A stretch of DNA of 64,000 nucleotides, taken from the NCBI GenBank assembly GCA_000341795.1, contig AODO01000028.1, positions 58,781-122,780 of the forward strand. The letters are read 5' to 3'. How positions within the stretch are numbered: the first letter of the stretch is position 1; each line of letters starts with the position of its first letter. The notes beneath the pieces are model-generated. The model ran no database searches, was not told the origin of the DNA, and worked only from the letters and a program-made list of their open reading frames with translations. Below are positions 55,765-64,000 of this stretch, in pieces. Position numbers and translations under genes: made by a program. The stretch is from Rhodococcus triatomae BKS 15-14 (GTDB taxonomy: Bacteria > Actinomycetota > Actinomycetes > Mycobacteriales > Mycobacteriaceae).

Positions 55765-57068
55765 GGCGTTCGATGACATGGCGCTCGGGGGCGAGGAAGG
55801 GTCTCGCGCTCGGCGCGGCGGCGTGCGCGACGGCTCTGGTCGTCACGGGCTGCGGTTCGGGCATCTACAGCGTCCCGCTTCCGGGCGGCGCCGCGATCGG
55901 TGACGATCCGATGCACCTGACGGTGCAGTTCGACGACGTTCTCGACCTGGTGCCGCAGTCGACGGTCAAGGTCGACGGGGTGGCGGTCGGGCGGGTGGAG
56001 AACATCGGCGTCCCCGACGACGGCTGGACCGCGGACGTCGACGTCGTCGTCGACTCCGCCGTCGACCTGCCCGCGAATGCCGTCGCGAGTGTCCAGCAGA
56101 CCAGTCTGCTCGGTGAGAAGTTCATCGAGCTGACGGCGCCGGAGTTCGAGCCCTCCTCGGCTCGTCTCGAGGACGGGGCGACGATTCCCGTGGATCGGAC
56201 GCGGCACGCCACCGACATCGAGCAGGTGCTCGGGGCGCTGTCGTTGCTGCTCAACGGTGGCGGTGTCGCGCAGCTGCAGCCGATCATCCACGAGCTGACG
56301 GTGGCGTTCGACGGCCGCGAGGACCGGGTGCGCTCGCTGCTCGACCAGGCGAACACCCTCATCGGCGGGTTGGAGCGGCAGAAGACCGAGATCACGCGTG
56401 CGCTCGACGGGCTCGACGCGCTCTCGGGCCGGGTGGCGGAGCAGACCGATCAGATCGACGCGATCCTCACGGAGATCCCGCCCGCGGTGCAGGTTCTCAA
56501 CGAGCAGCGGCCCCAGTTCGTGCAGATGCTCGGCCAGCTCGATCGGCTCGGCGAGGTCGGCGCGGACGTGCTGACACGCTCGCGCGACAACCTGATCGCC
56601 GATCTGCGGGCGTTGCGTCCGACCCTGCAGGCGCTGGCCGACTCCAGCGAGGACCTGGTGACGTCGCTGCCGCTGATCCCGACGTTCCCGTTCCCCGACG
56701 GCGCCGAGAAGGTCATCCACGGCAACTCGATGAACCTGTTCCTCACGCTCGATCTGCGGCTGGGGCAGCAGTTGGACGCGCTCGGCGTCGGACAGCCCGA
56801 TCCGGTGTACGTTCCGCCGCCGCCCGGATACAACGGCTACGTACCGAACGTCGATCCGTCGAATCCGTACTACAACGGCAACGGCCCGCGTCCGGGCTGG
56901 CCGACGGTGTCGTTGCTGCCGCTGCCACCGATCGTGCCTGCGCCCGCGCCGCCCGCGGGCGAGCCGCCGGCGCCGGGTACCGAGCCGATCGCCGGTGAGG
57001 TGCAGGATGCCGCGCCGCAGAACCCGCTCAGCGGGCTGCTCGACTCGTTGGGGGTGGGTGGCCGGTGA
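55761..57068 (+). CDS. MceE-type lipoprotein
   Basis: A 435-residue Mce protein with a lipoprotein signal (lipobox VVTGC, Cys31), as in the LprK/MceE family. The MCE domain (HLTVQFDDVLDLVPQSTVKVDGVAVGRV) and helical region follow. The C-terminal 85 residues are a Pro/Gly/Tyr-rich tail. Lipid anchoring distinguishes the E subunit from the others. GTGA overlaps join it to mceD and mceF. Confidence 0.92.
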   Translation: MRRSMTWRSGARKGLALGAAACATALVVTGCGSGIYSVPLPGGAAIGDDPMHLTVQFDDVLDLVPQSTVKVDGVAVGRVENIGVPDDGWTADVDVVVDSAVDLPANAVASVQQTSLLGEKFIELTAPEFEPSSARLEDGATIPVDRTRHATDIEQVLGALSLLLNGGGVAQLQPIIHELTVAFDGREDRVRSLLDQANTLIGGLERQKTEITRALDGLDALSGRVAEQTDQIDAILTEIPPAVQVLNEQRPQFVQMLGQLDRLGEVGADVLTRSRDNLIADLRALRPTLQALADSSEDLVTSLPLIPTFPFPDGAEKVIHGNSMNLFLTLDLRLGQQLDALGVGQPDPVYVPPPPGYNGYVPNVDPSNPYYNGNGPRPGWPTVSLLPLPPIVPAPAPPAGEPPAPGTEPIAGEVQDAAPQNPLSGLLDSLGVGGR

Positions 57069-58312
57069 GGTCGAAACTGGTTCGGGTCCAGCTGGTCGTG
57101 TTCGTCCTGGTCGCGGCGGTGGGTCTGCTGTACGTCGGCGCGACGTACGTGCGCCTGGACAATCTGCTCGGCTTCGGCCAGTACCGGGTCACCGCCGATT
57201 TCGCGGACTCGGGCGGCATCTTCACGAACGCGGAGGTCACCTATCGGGGTGTTCCCGTGGGCCGGGTCGGCGAACTGCACCTCACCGACGACGGGGTCGA
57301 GGTCGATCTGGAGCTCGACAGCAGCGGTCCGTCGATTCCCGCGTCGGCGCGGGCGGTGGTCGCCAACCGGTCTGCGATCGGCGAGCAGTACGTCGATCTG
57401 CAGCCGCCGTCGGACGAGGGCCCGTACCTCGAGGACGGCTCGGTCATCACGCGGCAGGACACGACGATTCCGGTACCGGTCGAGCAGGTCCTGGCGAGCG
57501 CGAACTCGCTGGTTCGTTCGGTCCCCCTGGATTCGCTGAACACCACGGTCACCGAGCTCGGTCGTGCCTTCGACGGTCGAGGTGACGATCTGCAGGTGCT
57601 CGTCGATTCGCTGAACTCGTTGAGCGAGGCGGGCATCGAGCACCTCCCGCAGACGTTGCAGCTGATCCGTGACAGCCGGGTCGTGCTGGACACCCAGTCC
57701 GCCCAGTCGTCGGCGATCCGACAGTTCAGCGCCGACCTCAACCGGATCTCGGCGCAGCTGCGCACCAGCGATCCGGATCTCCGCCGGCTGATCGAGACGG
57801 GCACCGCGGCGAGCAAGGAGGTCGGGTCGCTGATCGACGCGGCGGGGCCTGCTCTGACCACGGATCTGAACAACCTGGCGTTGGTGAGCGCTGCTCTGGG
57901 ACCGCGCTCGATCGCGTTGAACACCCTGTTGACGTTCCTGCCCGCCCTGGCGGCAGGCGCAGGCACCGCGGCGTCGGGCGACGGGACGCTCGGGCAGGGA
58001 CTGATTCTGGAGGTGAACCAGCCGCCACCGTGCACCCTGGGTTACGAGGGCACCTACGAGATCCTCGACCAGATGAAGCGCGAGAATCCGGACTTCGACC
58101 CGAACGAGGACGAGTTCCCGCTGAACACGAACGCGAACTGCACGACTCCGCTCGGCAGTATCACCGGCGTGCGGTCGGCGAATCGGGTGGTGTACGCGGA
58201 CCCGAACACTCCGCAGCCGTGGGACTACAAGCCGAAGGTGGCTCCGGAGGCGCTGAACCTGAACCCCGTTGCCACACAGCTAGCGACGCTGATGGGCATC
58301 ACCCCGAAGTGA
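57065..58312 (+). CDS. MceF-type substrate-binding protein
   Basis: A 415-residue Mce protein with anchor QLVVFVLVAAVGLLYVGATY, MCE domain (VTADFADSGGIFTNAEVTYRGVPVGRV) and helical tunnel region; the C-terminal part contains PPCTLGYEGTYEIL and the PWDYKPKV motif near the end. It is the last core mce gene; a 7-bp GC stem (58321-58344) separates it from the Mce-associated genes. Confidence 0.9.
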   Translation: MRSKLVRVQLVVFVLVAAVGLLYVGATYVRLDNLLGFGQYRVTADFADSGGIFTNAEVTYRGVPVGRVGELHLTDDGVEVDLELDSSGPSIPASARAVVANRSAIGEQYVDLQPPSDEGPYLEDGSVITRQDTTIPVPVEQVLASANSLVRSVPLDSLNTTVTELGRAFDGRGDDLQVLVDSLNSLSEAGIEHLPQTLQLIRDSRVVLDTQSAQSSAIRQFSADLNRISAQLRTSDPDLRRLIETGTAASKEVGSLIDAAGPALTTDLNNLALVSAALGPRSIALNTLLTFLPALAAGAGTAASGDGTLGQGLILEVNQPPPCTLGYEGTYEILDQMKRENPDFDPNEDEFPLNTNANCTTPLGSITGVRSANRVVYADPNTPQPWDYKPKVAPEALNLNPVATQLATLMGITPK

Positions 58313-58366
58313 GGTGCCTGGCGGGCCGGTCCTCGAGGGCCCGCGGGGGTGGAAGTTACTTTCAAG

Positions 58367-58372
58367 TAGGGT
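58367..58372 (+). promoter_or_regulatory. Candidate internal -10 element before the Mce-associated genes
   Basis: TAGGGT is 6 nt upstream of GTG 58379, following a short hairpin (GCGGGCC/GGCCCGC). It may provide separate, leaderless expression of the two Mce-associated genes. Confidence 0.4.
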
Positions 58373-58378
58373 GGATCT

Positions 58379-58996
58379 GTGATGCGTAACACGACACTGC
58401 TCAAGCCTGCGTTGGTGGCGGTGAGCCTGCTCGCCGTCGTGGCGCTCGGATTCGCCGCCTGGTTCGGCTACGGCTGGGCGCACGCCCTCGTCGTCGAGAA
58501 GCCCACCGCGACGGCTCGCGACGACGCGCTGACCGGCGCGCGTCAGGTGGCGGTCAACCTCAACACGGTGAACCCCGAGGATCTGGACGGAACGTTCGCG
58601 AACATGGAGTCGTCGATCACCGGCGACGAGATGGTCGCATCGTTGAACGAGACGCGGGACGCGTTGGCCGATCAGATCCGCCAGACGGGCGCCAAGAGCG
58701 AGGCCCAGGTCCTGGACGCGGCGCTCACCGACTTCAGCCGGGACGAGGGGCAGGCAACGGCGCTGGTCGTCCTCACGTCCACCACGACCTGGCCGGATCG
58801 GGATCCGAACAAGATCAAGCTCACCATGCGTATCGGGCTCACCGAGGTGGACGGTCAGTGGAAGGGATCGAAGGTCGAGCCGATCGGCACACCGCAGGCG
58901 ATGGACGCGACCACGGGCACCCCCGCGGTCCCGGCGCCCGCGCCTGCCCCCGAGGGTGCCGAGGCGCCCGCACCGGATGCCGGTGGCGGCGGATAG
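58379..58996 (+). CDS. Mce-associated membrane protein 1
   Basis: A 205-residue protein with an N-terminal transmembrane helix (LVAVSLLAVVALGFAAWFGY) and a small extracytoplasmic domain (ARDDALTGARQVAVNLNTV...LTMRIGLTEVDGQWKGSKVEPI) that resembles the NTF2-like fold of Mas/Mce-associated proteins. The tail is Pro/Ala/Gly-rich. It probably stabilises the Mce complex at the membrane, as proposed for Mam proteins. ATG 58382 is the alternative start. Confidence 0.82.
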   Translation: MMRNTTLLKPALVAVSLLAVVALGFAAWFGYGWAHALVVEKPTATARDDALTGARQVAVNLNTVNPEDLDGTFANMESSITGDEMVASLNETRDALADQIRQTGAKSEAQVLDAALTDFSRDEGQATALVVLTSTTTWPDRDPNKIKLTMRIGLTEVDGQWKGSKVEPIGTPQAMDATTGTPAVPAPAPAPEGAEAPAPDAGGGG

Positions 58997-59044
58997 CGCG
59001 CCGCCATCATCGTCCGCCCACCGCGTTTGTCAGGAGTTCGAGCA

Positions 59045-60007
59045 GTGCCCCCTCAACGTCGCAACAGCAACACACCGCAGCCGAAGGGCCGCACGCCCAA
59101 GATCGCGGGCAGGCCGACGTCCCGCGGTGAGCAGGTCGCGCAGACCGGCGCGGAGCAGCGTGAGCCGACCGGCGCGGAGCAGCGCGAGCCGACGCCGGCC
59201 GGCTCTCGGACGGAGTCGTCCGCAGCGCTGTCGGCGCCGACCCCGCCGCCCGCAGGCGGGGGAGCGGGGGACCACGCTGTCCCCGCTCGCGCGGAGGCCA
59301 CCACCCCTGCGGACGTCCCGTCCGCGGCCGGGGACGCTGTCGCGCCGACCGCAGCCGACGTCCCCGAGGGAGCGGCCGCCGAGTCGCCCGAGGCGACCGC
59401 GTCGGAGGAACCGCAGTCCCGCGCACGTCCGGTGAACCGGGCGAGTTCGCTGCGGCCACGCGCGCAGGCACAGGGCACCGAGGACGCCGGCGCGGGCGAT
59501 GCCGTGACTGCCGCGACCGCTGCAGGCCGGCGCCGCGTCGCGGTCGTGGGCGCGGTGGCCGTGGCGCTCGCGGTGTTCGCGGTGATCGCGTGGTTGCGCC
59601 CGGGGGGTCAGGTCGACAACCGGGCGTGGGTCGACGACGCCGAGACGATGCAGGTCACCGCGACGGCCCGGGACGCCATTCAGACCCTCTACACGTACGG
59701 GTTCGAGACCGTCGACCAGGACTTCGACGCCGCTCGCGGCGTGCTCACCGACGACATGCGTTCGCAGTTCGACCAGACCGCGCAGGTGACCCGCGACGCG
59801 GTGATCCAGACCAAGACGAAGACGAACGCCGAGGTGACGGACATCGGTGTGAAGCTGCTGAGCGACGATCACGCGGAACTGGTGGCGACGATGAACGTCA
59901 GTGCGACCAACGACGGTGCCGTCCAGGGCAGCGCCTCCGGCCCGCTGTCGGTGACGATGACGCGGGTCGACGGGGAGTGGTTGCTGGCGGACATCCGGGA
60001 CCGCTGA
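59045..60007 (+). CDS. Mce-associated membrane protein 2, with long disordered N-terminus
   Basis: A 320-residue protein. The first 160 residues are a low-complexity, Pro/Ala/Glu/Arg-rich cytoplasmic region containing an exact eight-residue tandem repeat, TGAEQREP. A transmembrane helix (VAVVGAVAVALAVFAVIAWL) follows, then a Mam-type NTF2-like domain (ARDAIQTLYTYGFETVDQDF...VDGEWLLADIRD). GTG 59045 follows AGGAG at 8 nt. It is the last gene of the mce operon. Confidence 0.82.
   Translation: MPPQRRNSNTPQPKGRTPKIAGRPTSRGEQVAQTGAEQREPTGAEQREPTPAGSRTESSAALSAPTPPPAGGGAGDHAVPARAEATTPADVPSAAGDAVAPTAADVPEGAAAESPEATASEEPQSRARPVNRASSLRPRAQAQGTEDAGAGDAVTAATAAGRRRVAVVGAVAVALAVFAVIAWLRPGGQVDNRAWVDDAETMQVTATARDAIQTLYTYGFETVDQDFDAARGVLTDDMRSQFDQTAQVTRDAVIQTKTKTNAEVTDIGVKLLSDDHAELVATMNVSATNDGAVQGSASGPLSVTMTRVDGEWLLADIRDR
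59144..59191 (+). repeat. Two-copy 24-bp direct repeat inside the Mce-associated gene
   Basis: Copies at 59144-59167 and 59168-59191 differ at one position and encode TGAEQREP twice. This is a likely recent slippage duplication in the disordered region. Confidence 0.85.
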
Positions 60008-60504
60008 CCAGGCCGTGGGGGACGACGTGGCGGGGATGTCGGTGACGGCTCGAGCGGGTGCGGACGACCAATAGTGGGGTCGGTCTTGACGCCGGGCGCG
60101 TGACGCGTCACTCTATTGGCGAGACCTGCGAGAGATCGTGAGTCCGGATGGTCACGCGCCGGCGCAAATGGAGGCATCGGGCGCGGGTACCGCACAGGTA
60201 CGGACCATCGGGCACATGGATGTCGGACCGTCTCGTGAACCCGTGATCTCACTTCGGTGATCGAATCTCAGGGTTGTTGACGCGCCTGTTTGTATTCTGC
60301 GCGGGTTTCCGGTACCGTTGGACGTTGCGCTGGCTGCCTCCTGTCCACCTCTCGACCCTGCCGCATCGAAGTTTTCCGCTTCCTGCGTGGTGGCGACGAG
60401 TTTCGTTCGGGTTGTGACCAGCGAATTCGCCCCACAGAAGAAGCAGATACAGCGGCGGTCGCACGCAAGCGAGCGGCCCGCGTGAGGTGCTGGAAGGACG
60501 CATC
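60008..60504 (+). promoter_or_regulatory. Non-coding region between the mce operon and rpoB
   Basis: A 497-bp stretch without a credible gene. An inverted repeat CCAATA-GTG (60068-60076) / CAC-tc-TATTGG (60109-60119) encloses TTGACG and a perfect 12-bp palindrome GTGACGCGTCAC (60100-60111). Near 60277-60298, TTGACG and TATTCT are promoter-like but too closely spaced to be one pair. The long leader and AGGACG before the TTG start belong to rpoB. The exact rpoB promoters could not be fixed. Confidence 0.5.
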
Positions 60505-63500
60505 TTGGCAGTCTCTAGCCAGACCAAGGCCGGAATCCCCGGAGCCCCGAAGAGGGTGTCGTTCGCGAAAATTCGCGAGCCTCTCGAAGTCCCGGGTCTA
60601 CTTGATCTTCAGACCGATTCCTTCGAATGGTTGATCGGCTCGCCCGAACACCGTGAGCGAGTCAAGGCTCGCGGAGACGAGGGTGCGACCGGCGGCCTCG
60701 AGGACATCCTCGCCGAACTGTCCCCGATCGAGGACTTCTCGGGTTCGATGTCCCTGTCCTTCTCCGACCCGCGCTTCGACGAGGTCAAGGCCTCCGTCGA
60801 GGAGTGCAAGGACAAGGACATGACGTACGCGGCTCCGCTGTTCGTCACTGCCGAGTTCATCAACAACAACACCGGCGAGATCAAGAGCCAGACGGTCTTC
60901 ATGGGTGATTTCCCGATGATGACCGACAAGGGCACCTTCATCATCAACGGCACCGAGCGTGTCGTCGTGTCCCAGCTCGTCCGCTCGCCCGGTGTCTACT
61001 TCGACGAGAGCATCGACAAGGCCACCGAGAAGACGCTGCACAGCGTCAAGGTGATCCCCGGTCGTGGCGCGTGGCTCGAGTTCGACGTCGACAAGCGCGA
61101 CACCGTCGGTGTCCGCATCGACCGCAAGCGTCGGCAGCCGGTCACCGTGCTGCTCAAGGCGCTCGGCTGGACCACCGAGCAGATCACGGAGCGCTTCGGC
61201 TTCTCCGAGATCATGATGTCCACGCTCGAGAAGGACAACGCGGCGGGCACCGACGAGGCGCTCCTCGACATCTACCGCAAGCTGCGTCCGGGCGAGCCGC
61301 CGACCAAGGAGTCCGCGCAGACCCTGCTGGAGAACCTGTTCTTCAAGGAGAAGCGCTACGACCTCGCTCGCGTGGGCCGCTACAAGATCAACAAGAAGCT
61401 GGGCCTGAACACGGGTCAGCCGATCACCGCGTCCACCCTCACCGAGGAAGACATCGTCGCCACGGTCGAGTACCTGGTCCGCCTGCACGCGGGCGACCAG
61501 AACATGACCGTGCCCGGCGGCGTCGAGGTGCCTGTCGAGGTCGACGACATCGACCACTTCGGCAACCGTCGCCTTCGCACCGTGGGTGAGCTGATCCAGA
61601 ACCAGATCCGGGTCGGCCTCTCCCGCATGGAGCGTGTGGTCCGCGAGCGGATGACCACCCAGGACGTCGAGGCGATCACGCCGCAGACCCTGATCAACAT
61701 CCGCCCGGTCGTCGCCGCGATCAAGGAGTTCTTCGGAACCTCCCAGCTGTCGCAGTTCATGGACCAGAACAACCCGCTCTCGGGCCTGACCCACAAGCGT
61801 CGTCTGTCGGCGCTCGGCCCCGGCGGTCTGTCCCGTGAGCGTGCCGGCCTCGAGGTCCGCGACGTCCACTCCTCGCACTACGGCCGCATGTGCCCGATCG
61901 AGACCCCCGAGGGTCCGAACATCGGCCTGATCGGTTCGCTGTCGGTGTACGCCCGGGTCAACCCGTTCGGCTTCATCGAGACCCCGTACCGCAAGGTCGT
62001 GGACGGTCAGGTCACCGACGAGGTGCACTACCTGACCGCCGACGAGGAGGACCGCCACGTCGTCGCGCAGGCGAACTCGTCGGTCGACGCGTCCGGACAC
62101 TTCGTCGAGGATCGGATCCTGGTCCGTCGTAAGGGCGGCGAGGTCGAGTTCGTCTCGTCCTCGGACGTCGACTACATGGACGTGTCGCCGCGGCAGATGG
62201 TCTCCGTCGCGACCGCGATGATCCCGTTCCTCGAGCACGACGACGCCAACCGCGCACTGATGGGCGCGAACATGCAGCGTCAGGCCGTGCCGCTGGTGCG
62301 CTCCGAGTCGCCGCTGGTCGGCACCGGCATGGAGCTGCGTGCCGCCGTCGACGCCGGTGACGTCATCGTCACCGACAAGACCGGTGTCATCGAGGAGGTC
62401 TCCGCGGACTACGTCACGGTCATGGCCGACGACGGCAGCCGCAAGACCTACCGCCTGAACAAGTTCGCCCGCTCGAACCAGGGCACCTGCAGCAACCAGC
62501 GCCCGATCGTGGACGAGGGTCAGCGGGTCGAGGCCGGGCAGGTCCTGGCCGACGGTCCCTGCACCGAGAACGGCGAGATGGCGCTCGGCAAGAACCTGCT
62601 CGTGGCGATCATGCCGTGGGAGGGCCACAACTACGAGGACGCGATCATCCTGTCGCAGCGCCTCGTGGAAGAGGACGTGCTGACCTCGATCCACATCGAG
62701 GAGCACGAGATCGACGCCCGCGACACCAAGCTCGGTGCCGAGGAGATCACCCGGGACATCCCGAACGTCTCCGACGAGGTCCTCGCCGACCTGGACGAGC
62801 GCGGCATCGTGCGCATCGGTGCCGAGGTCCGCGACGGCGACATCCTCGTCGGCAAGGTCACCCCGAAGGGCGAGACCGAGCTGACCCCCGAGGAGCGGCT
62901 GCTCCGCGCGATCTTCGGCGAGAAGGCGCGCGAGGTTCGCGACACGTCCCTCAAGGTGCCCCACGGTGAGACCGGCAAGGTCATCGGCGTTCGCGTGTTC
63001 TCGCGCGAGGACGACGACGATCTGCCTCCCGGCGTCAACGAGCTGGTCCGCGTGTACGTGGCCCAGAAGCGCAAGATCCAGGACGGCGACAAGCTCGCCG
63101 GCCGGCACGGCAACAAGGGCGTCATCGGCAAGATCCTCCCGCAGGAGGACATGCCGTTCCTCTCCGACGGTACGCCGGTCGACATCATCCTGAACACGCA
63201 CGGTGTTCCGCGTCGTATGAACATCGGTCAGGTTCTGGAGACGCACCTCGGCTGGATCGGCAAGACCGGCTGGAACGTGCAGATCGCGGGCGACGGCAGC
63301 CGTCCGGACTGGGCGGCCAGCCTGCCCGAGGAGATGCTCGCGGCTCCGGCCGACTCGAACATCGCGACGCCGGTGTTCGACGGTGCCAAGGAGGACGAGC
63401 TGACGGGTCTGCTGGGTTCGACCCTGCCGAACCGTGACGGCGAGCAGATGGTCGGCTCGGACGGCAAGGCGACGCTCTTCGACGGCCGCTCCGGCGAGCC

Positions 63501-63987
63501 GTTCCCGTACCCGGTCTCGGTCGGCTACATGTACATCATCAAGCTGCACCACCTGGTCGACGACAAGATCCACGCGCGTTCGACCGGCCCGTACTCGATG
63601 ATCACCCAGCAGCCGCTCGGCGGTAAGGCCCAGTTCGGTGGCCAGCGCTTCGGTGAGATGGAGTGCTGGGCGATGCAGGCCTACGGCGCCGCCTACACCC
63701 TGCAGGAGCTGCTCACCATCAAGTCGGACGACGTGGTGGGTCGCGTGAAGGTGTACGAGGCGATCGTCAAGGGCGAGAACATCCCCGAGCCCGGCATCCC
63801 CGAGTCGTTCAAGGTTCTGCTCAAGGAGCTCCAGTCGCTGTGCCTGAACGTGGAGGTGCTGTCCAGTGACGGCGCCGCCATCGAGATGCGCGACGGCGAC
63901 GACGAGGACCTCGAGCGGGCGGCCGCGAACCTGGGCATCAACCTGTCCCGGAACGAAGCCGCGACGGTCGACGACCTCGCGAACTAG
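60505..63987 (+). CDS. rpoB: RpoB, RNA polymerase beta subunit
   Basis: A complete 1160-residue beta subunit. [20 protein letters not shown] opens the conserved part. The rifampicin-binding region reads [20 protein letters not shown] and [13 protein letters not shown], with the sensitive residues at the E. coli 516, 526 and 531 positions (Asp, His, Ser). The C-terminal [16 protein letters not shown] and [20 protein letters not shown] are intact. The start is TTG 60505, preceded by GGAAGGACG and homologous to the mycobacterial rpoB start; an upstream codon near 60487 is less likely. The stop TAG is 13 bp from the window end; rpoC should follow. Confidence 0.98.
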   Translation: MAVSSQTKAGIPGAPKRVSFAKIREPLEVPGLLDLQTDSFEWLIGSPEHRERVKARGDEGATGGLEDILAELSPIEDFSGSMSLSFSDPRFDEVKASVEECKDKDMTYAAPLFVTAEFINNNTGEIKSQTVFMGDFPMMTDKGTFIINGTERVVVSQLVRSPGVYFDESIDKATEKTLHSVKVIPGRGAWLEFDVDKRDTVGVRIDRKRRQPVTVLLKALGWTTEQITERFGFSEIMMSTLEKDNAAGTDEALLDIYRKLRPGEPPTKESAQTLLENLFFKEKRYDLARVGRYKINKKLGLNTGQPITASTLTEEDIVATVEYLVRLHAGDQNMTVPGGVEVPVEVDDIDHFGNRRLRTVGELIQNQIRVGLSRMERVVRERMTTQDVEAITPQTLINIRPVVAAIKEFFGTSQLSQFMDQNNPLSGLTHKRRLSALGPGGLSRERAGLEVRDVHSSHYGRMCPIETPEGPNIGLIGSLSVYARVNPFGFIETPYRKVVDGQVTDEVHYLTADEEDRHVVAQANSSVDASGHFVEDRILVRRKGGEVEFVSSSDVDYMDVSPRQMVSVATAMIPFLEHDDANRALMGANMQRQAVPLVRSESPLVGTGMELRAAVDAGDVIVTDKTGVIEEVSADYVTVMADDGSRKTYRLNKFARSNQGTCSNQRPIVDEGQRVEAGQVLADGPCTENGEMALGKNLLVAIMPWEGHNYEDAIILSQRLVEEDVLTSIHIEEHEIDARDTKLGAEEITRDIPNVSDEVLADLDERGIVRIGAEVRDGDILVGKVTPKGETELTPEERLLRAIFGEKAREVRDTSLKVPHGETGKVIGVRVFSREDDDDLPPGVNELVRVYVAQKRKIQDGDKLAGRHGNKGVIGKILPQEDMPFLSDGTPVDIILNTHGVPRRMNIGQVLETHLGWIGKTGWNVQIAGDGSRPDWAASLPEEMLAAPADSNIATPVFDGAKEDELTGLLGSTLPNRDGEQMVGSDGKATLFDGRSGEPFPYPVSVGYMYIIKLHHLVDDKIHARSTGPYSMITQQPLGGKAQFGGQRFGEMECWAMQAYGAAYTLQELLTIKSDDVVGRVKVYEAIVKGENIPEPGIPESFKVLLKELQSLCLNVEVLSSDGAAIEMRDGDDEDLERAAANLGINLSRNEAATVDDLAN

Positions 63988-64000
63988 GAGCCGACCCGGC

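Noticed and set aside
58321..58344. GCGGGCC/GGCCCGC hairpin as terminator of the mce operon
   Set aside because: Only 7 bp, and two Mce-associated genes continue downstream; more likely a minor processing or attenuation site.
60277..60298. TTGACG and TATTCT as an rpoB promoter
   Set aside because: Spacing is only 10 bp, so they cannot be one promoter; each may belong to another.
60598..63573. 991-codon open frame antisense to rpoB
   Set aside because: rpoB is unambiguous; the antisense frame is low-complexity Asp/Leu/Val/His-rich shadow.

Overview
The window is about 64 kb of high-GC DNA from a mycolic-acid-making actinobacterium, most likely Rhodococcus or a close relative (inference). The reasons are HadA/HadB fatty-acid dehydratases, a complete MceG-YrbE-Mce lipid importer, an MgtA-type mannosyltransferase, tandem DUF3349 proteins, and a gene order (menA, menE, DUF3349, pitA, glyoxalase, menB, menC, menD, DUF3592-like protein, mgtA, menG, menJ-like reductase, prenyl synthase, htpX, yajQ, hadAB, secE, nusG, rplK, rplA, rplJ, rplL, mceG, rpoB) that follows the Rv0534c-Rv0667 region of Mycobacterium tuberculosis with insertions.

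Region 1 (1-39.4 kb) is a dispersed menaquinone locus. It holds menA (5' end only), menE, menB, menC, menD, menG, a menJ-like reductase and a polyprenyl diphosphate synthase. Interleaved are a SARP/AfsR-type STAND regulator; a DrrAB-like exporter divergent from a methyltransferase-TetR pair, with a tandem palindromic operator between them; the pitA operon; a branched-chain amino-acid (Liv) uptake operon with a fused LivH-LivM permease; a decayed GH13 glycosidase; a PdxH-like oxidase with an EmrB/QacA-type MFS pump; two unknown membrane proteins; a glyoxalase gene; and an IdeR-box siderophore-utilisation gene. A hotdog thioesterase sits between menB and menC, and an alpha/beta hydrolase coupled to a Zn-ribbon protein follows a second STAND regulator (LuxR type). 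These two are candidates for the DHNA-CoA hydrolase and MenH steps that otherwise have no gene here.

Region 2 (39.4-48.2 kb) carries a secreted CocE/X-Pro-peptidase-like hydrolase, yajQ, tRNA-Tyr, tRNA-Thr and tRNA-Met, rpmG with a textbook intrinsic terminator, hadA-hadB (no hadC), tRNA-Trp, secE, nusG, rplK, rplA, rplJ and rplL. Structured leaders lie before rplA and rplJ, and strong hairpins follow rplA and rplL.

Region 3 (48.2-64 kb) is one co-directional mce operon (mceG, yrbEA, yrbEB, mceA-F, two Mce-associated proteins) with start/stop overlaps at most junctions. It is inserted between rplL and rpoB. rpoB is complete, starts at TTG and has a wild-type rifampicin-binding region; rpoC would lie just beyond the window.

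Regulatory signals are unusually readable. At least a dozen genes have a TANNNT-like -10 hexamer only 6-9 nt before the start codon and no Shine-Dalgarno sequence, which suggests widespread leaderless transcription. I found no CRISPR array, insertion sequence, prophage or rRNA. I see no gene system here that I can claim is wholly new; the best leads are the exporter-methyltransferase-TetR cassette, the unassigned menaquinone-step candidates and the hydrolase/Zn-ribbon pair.
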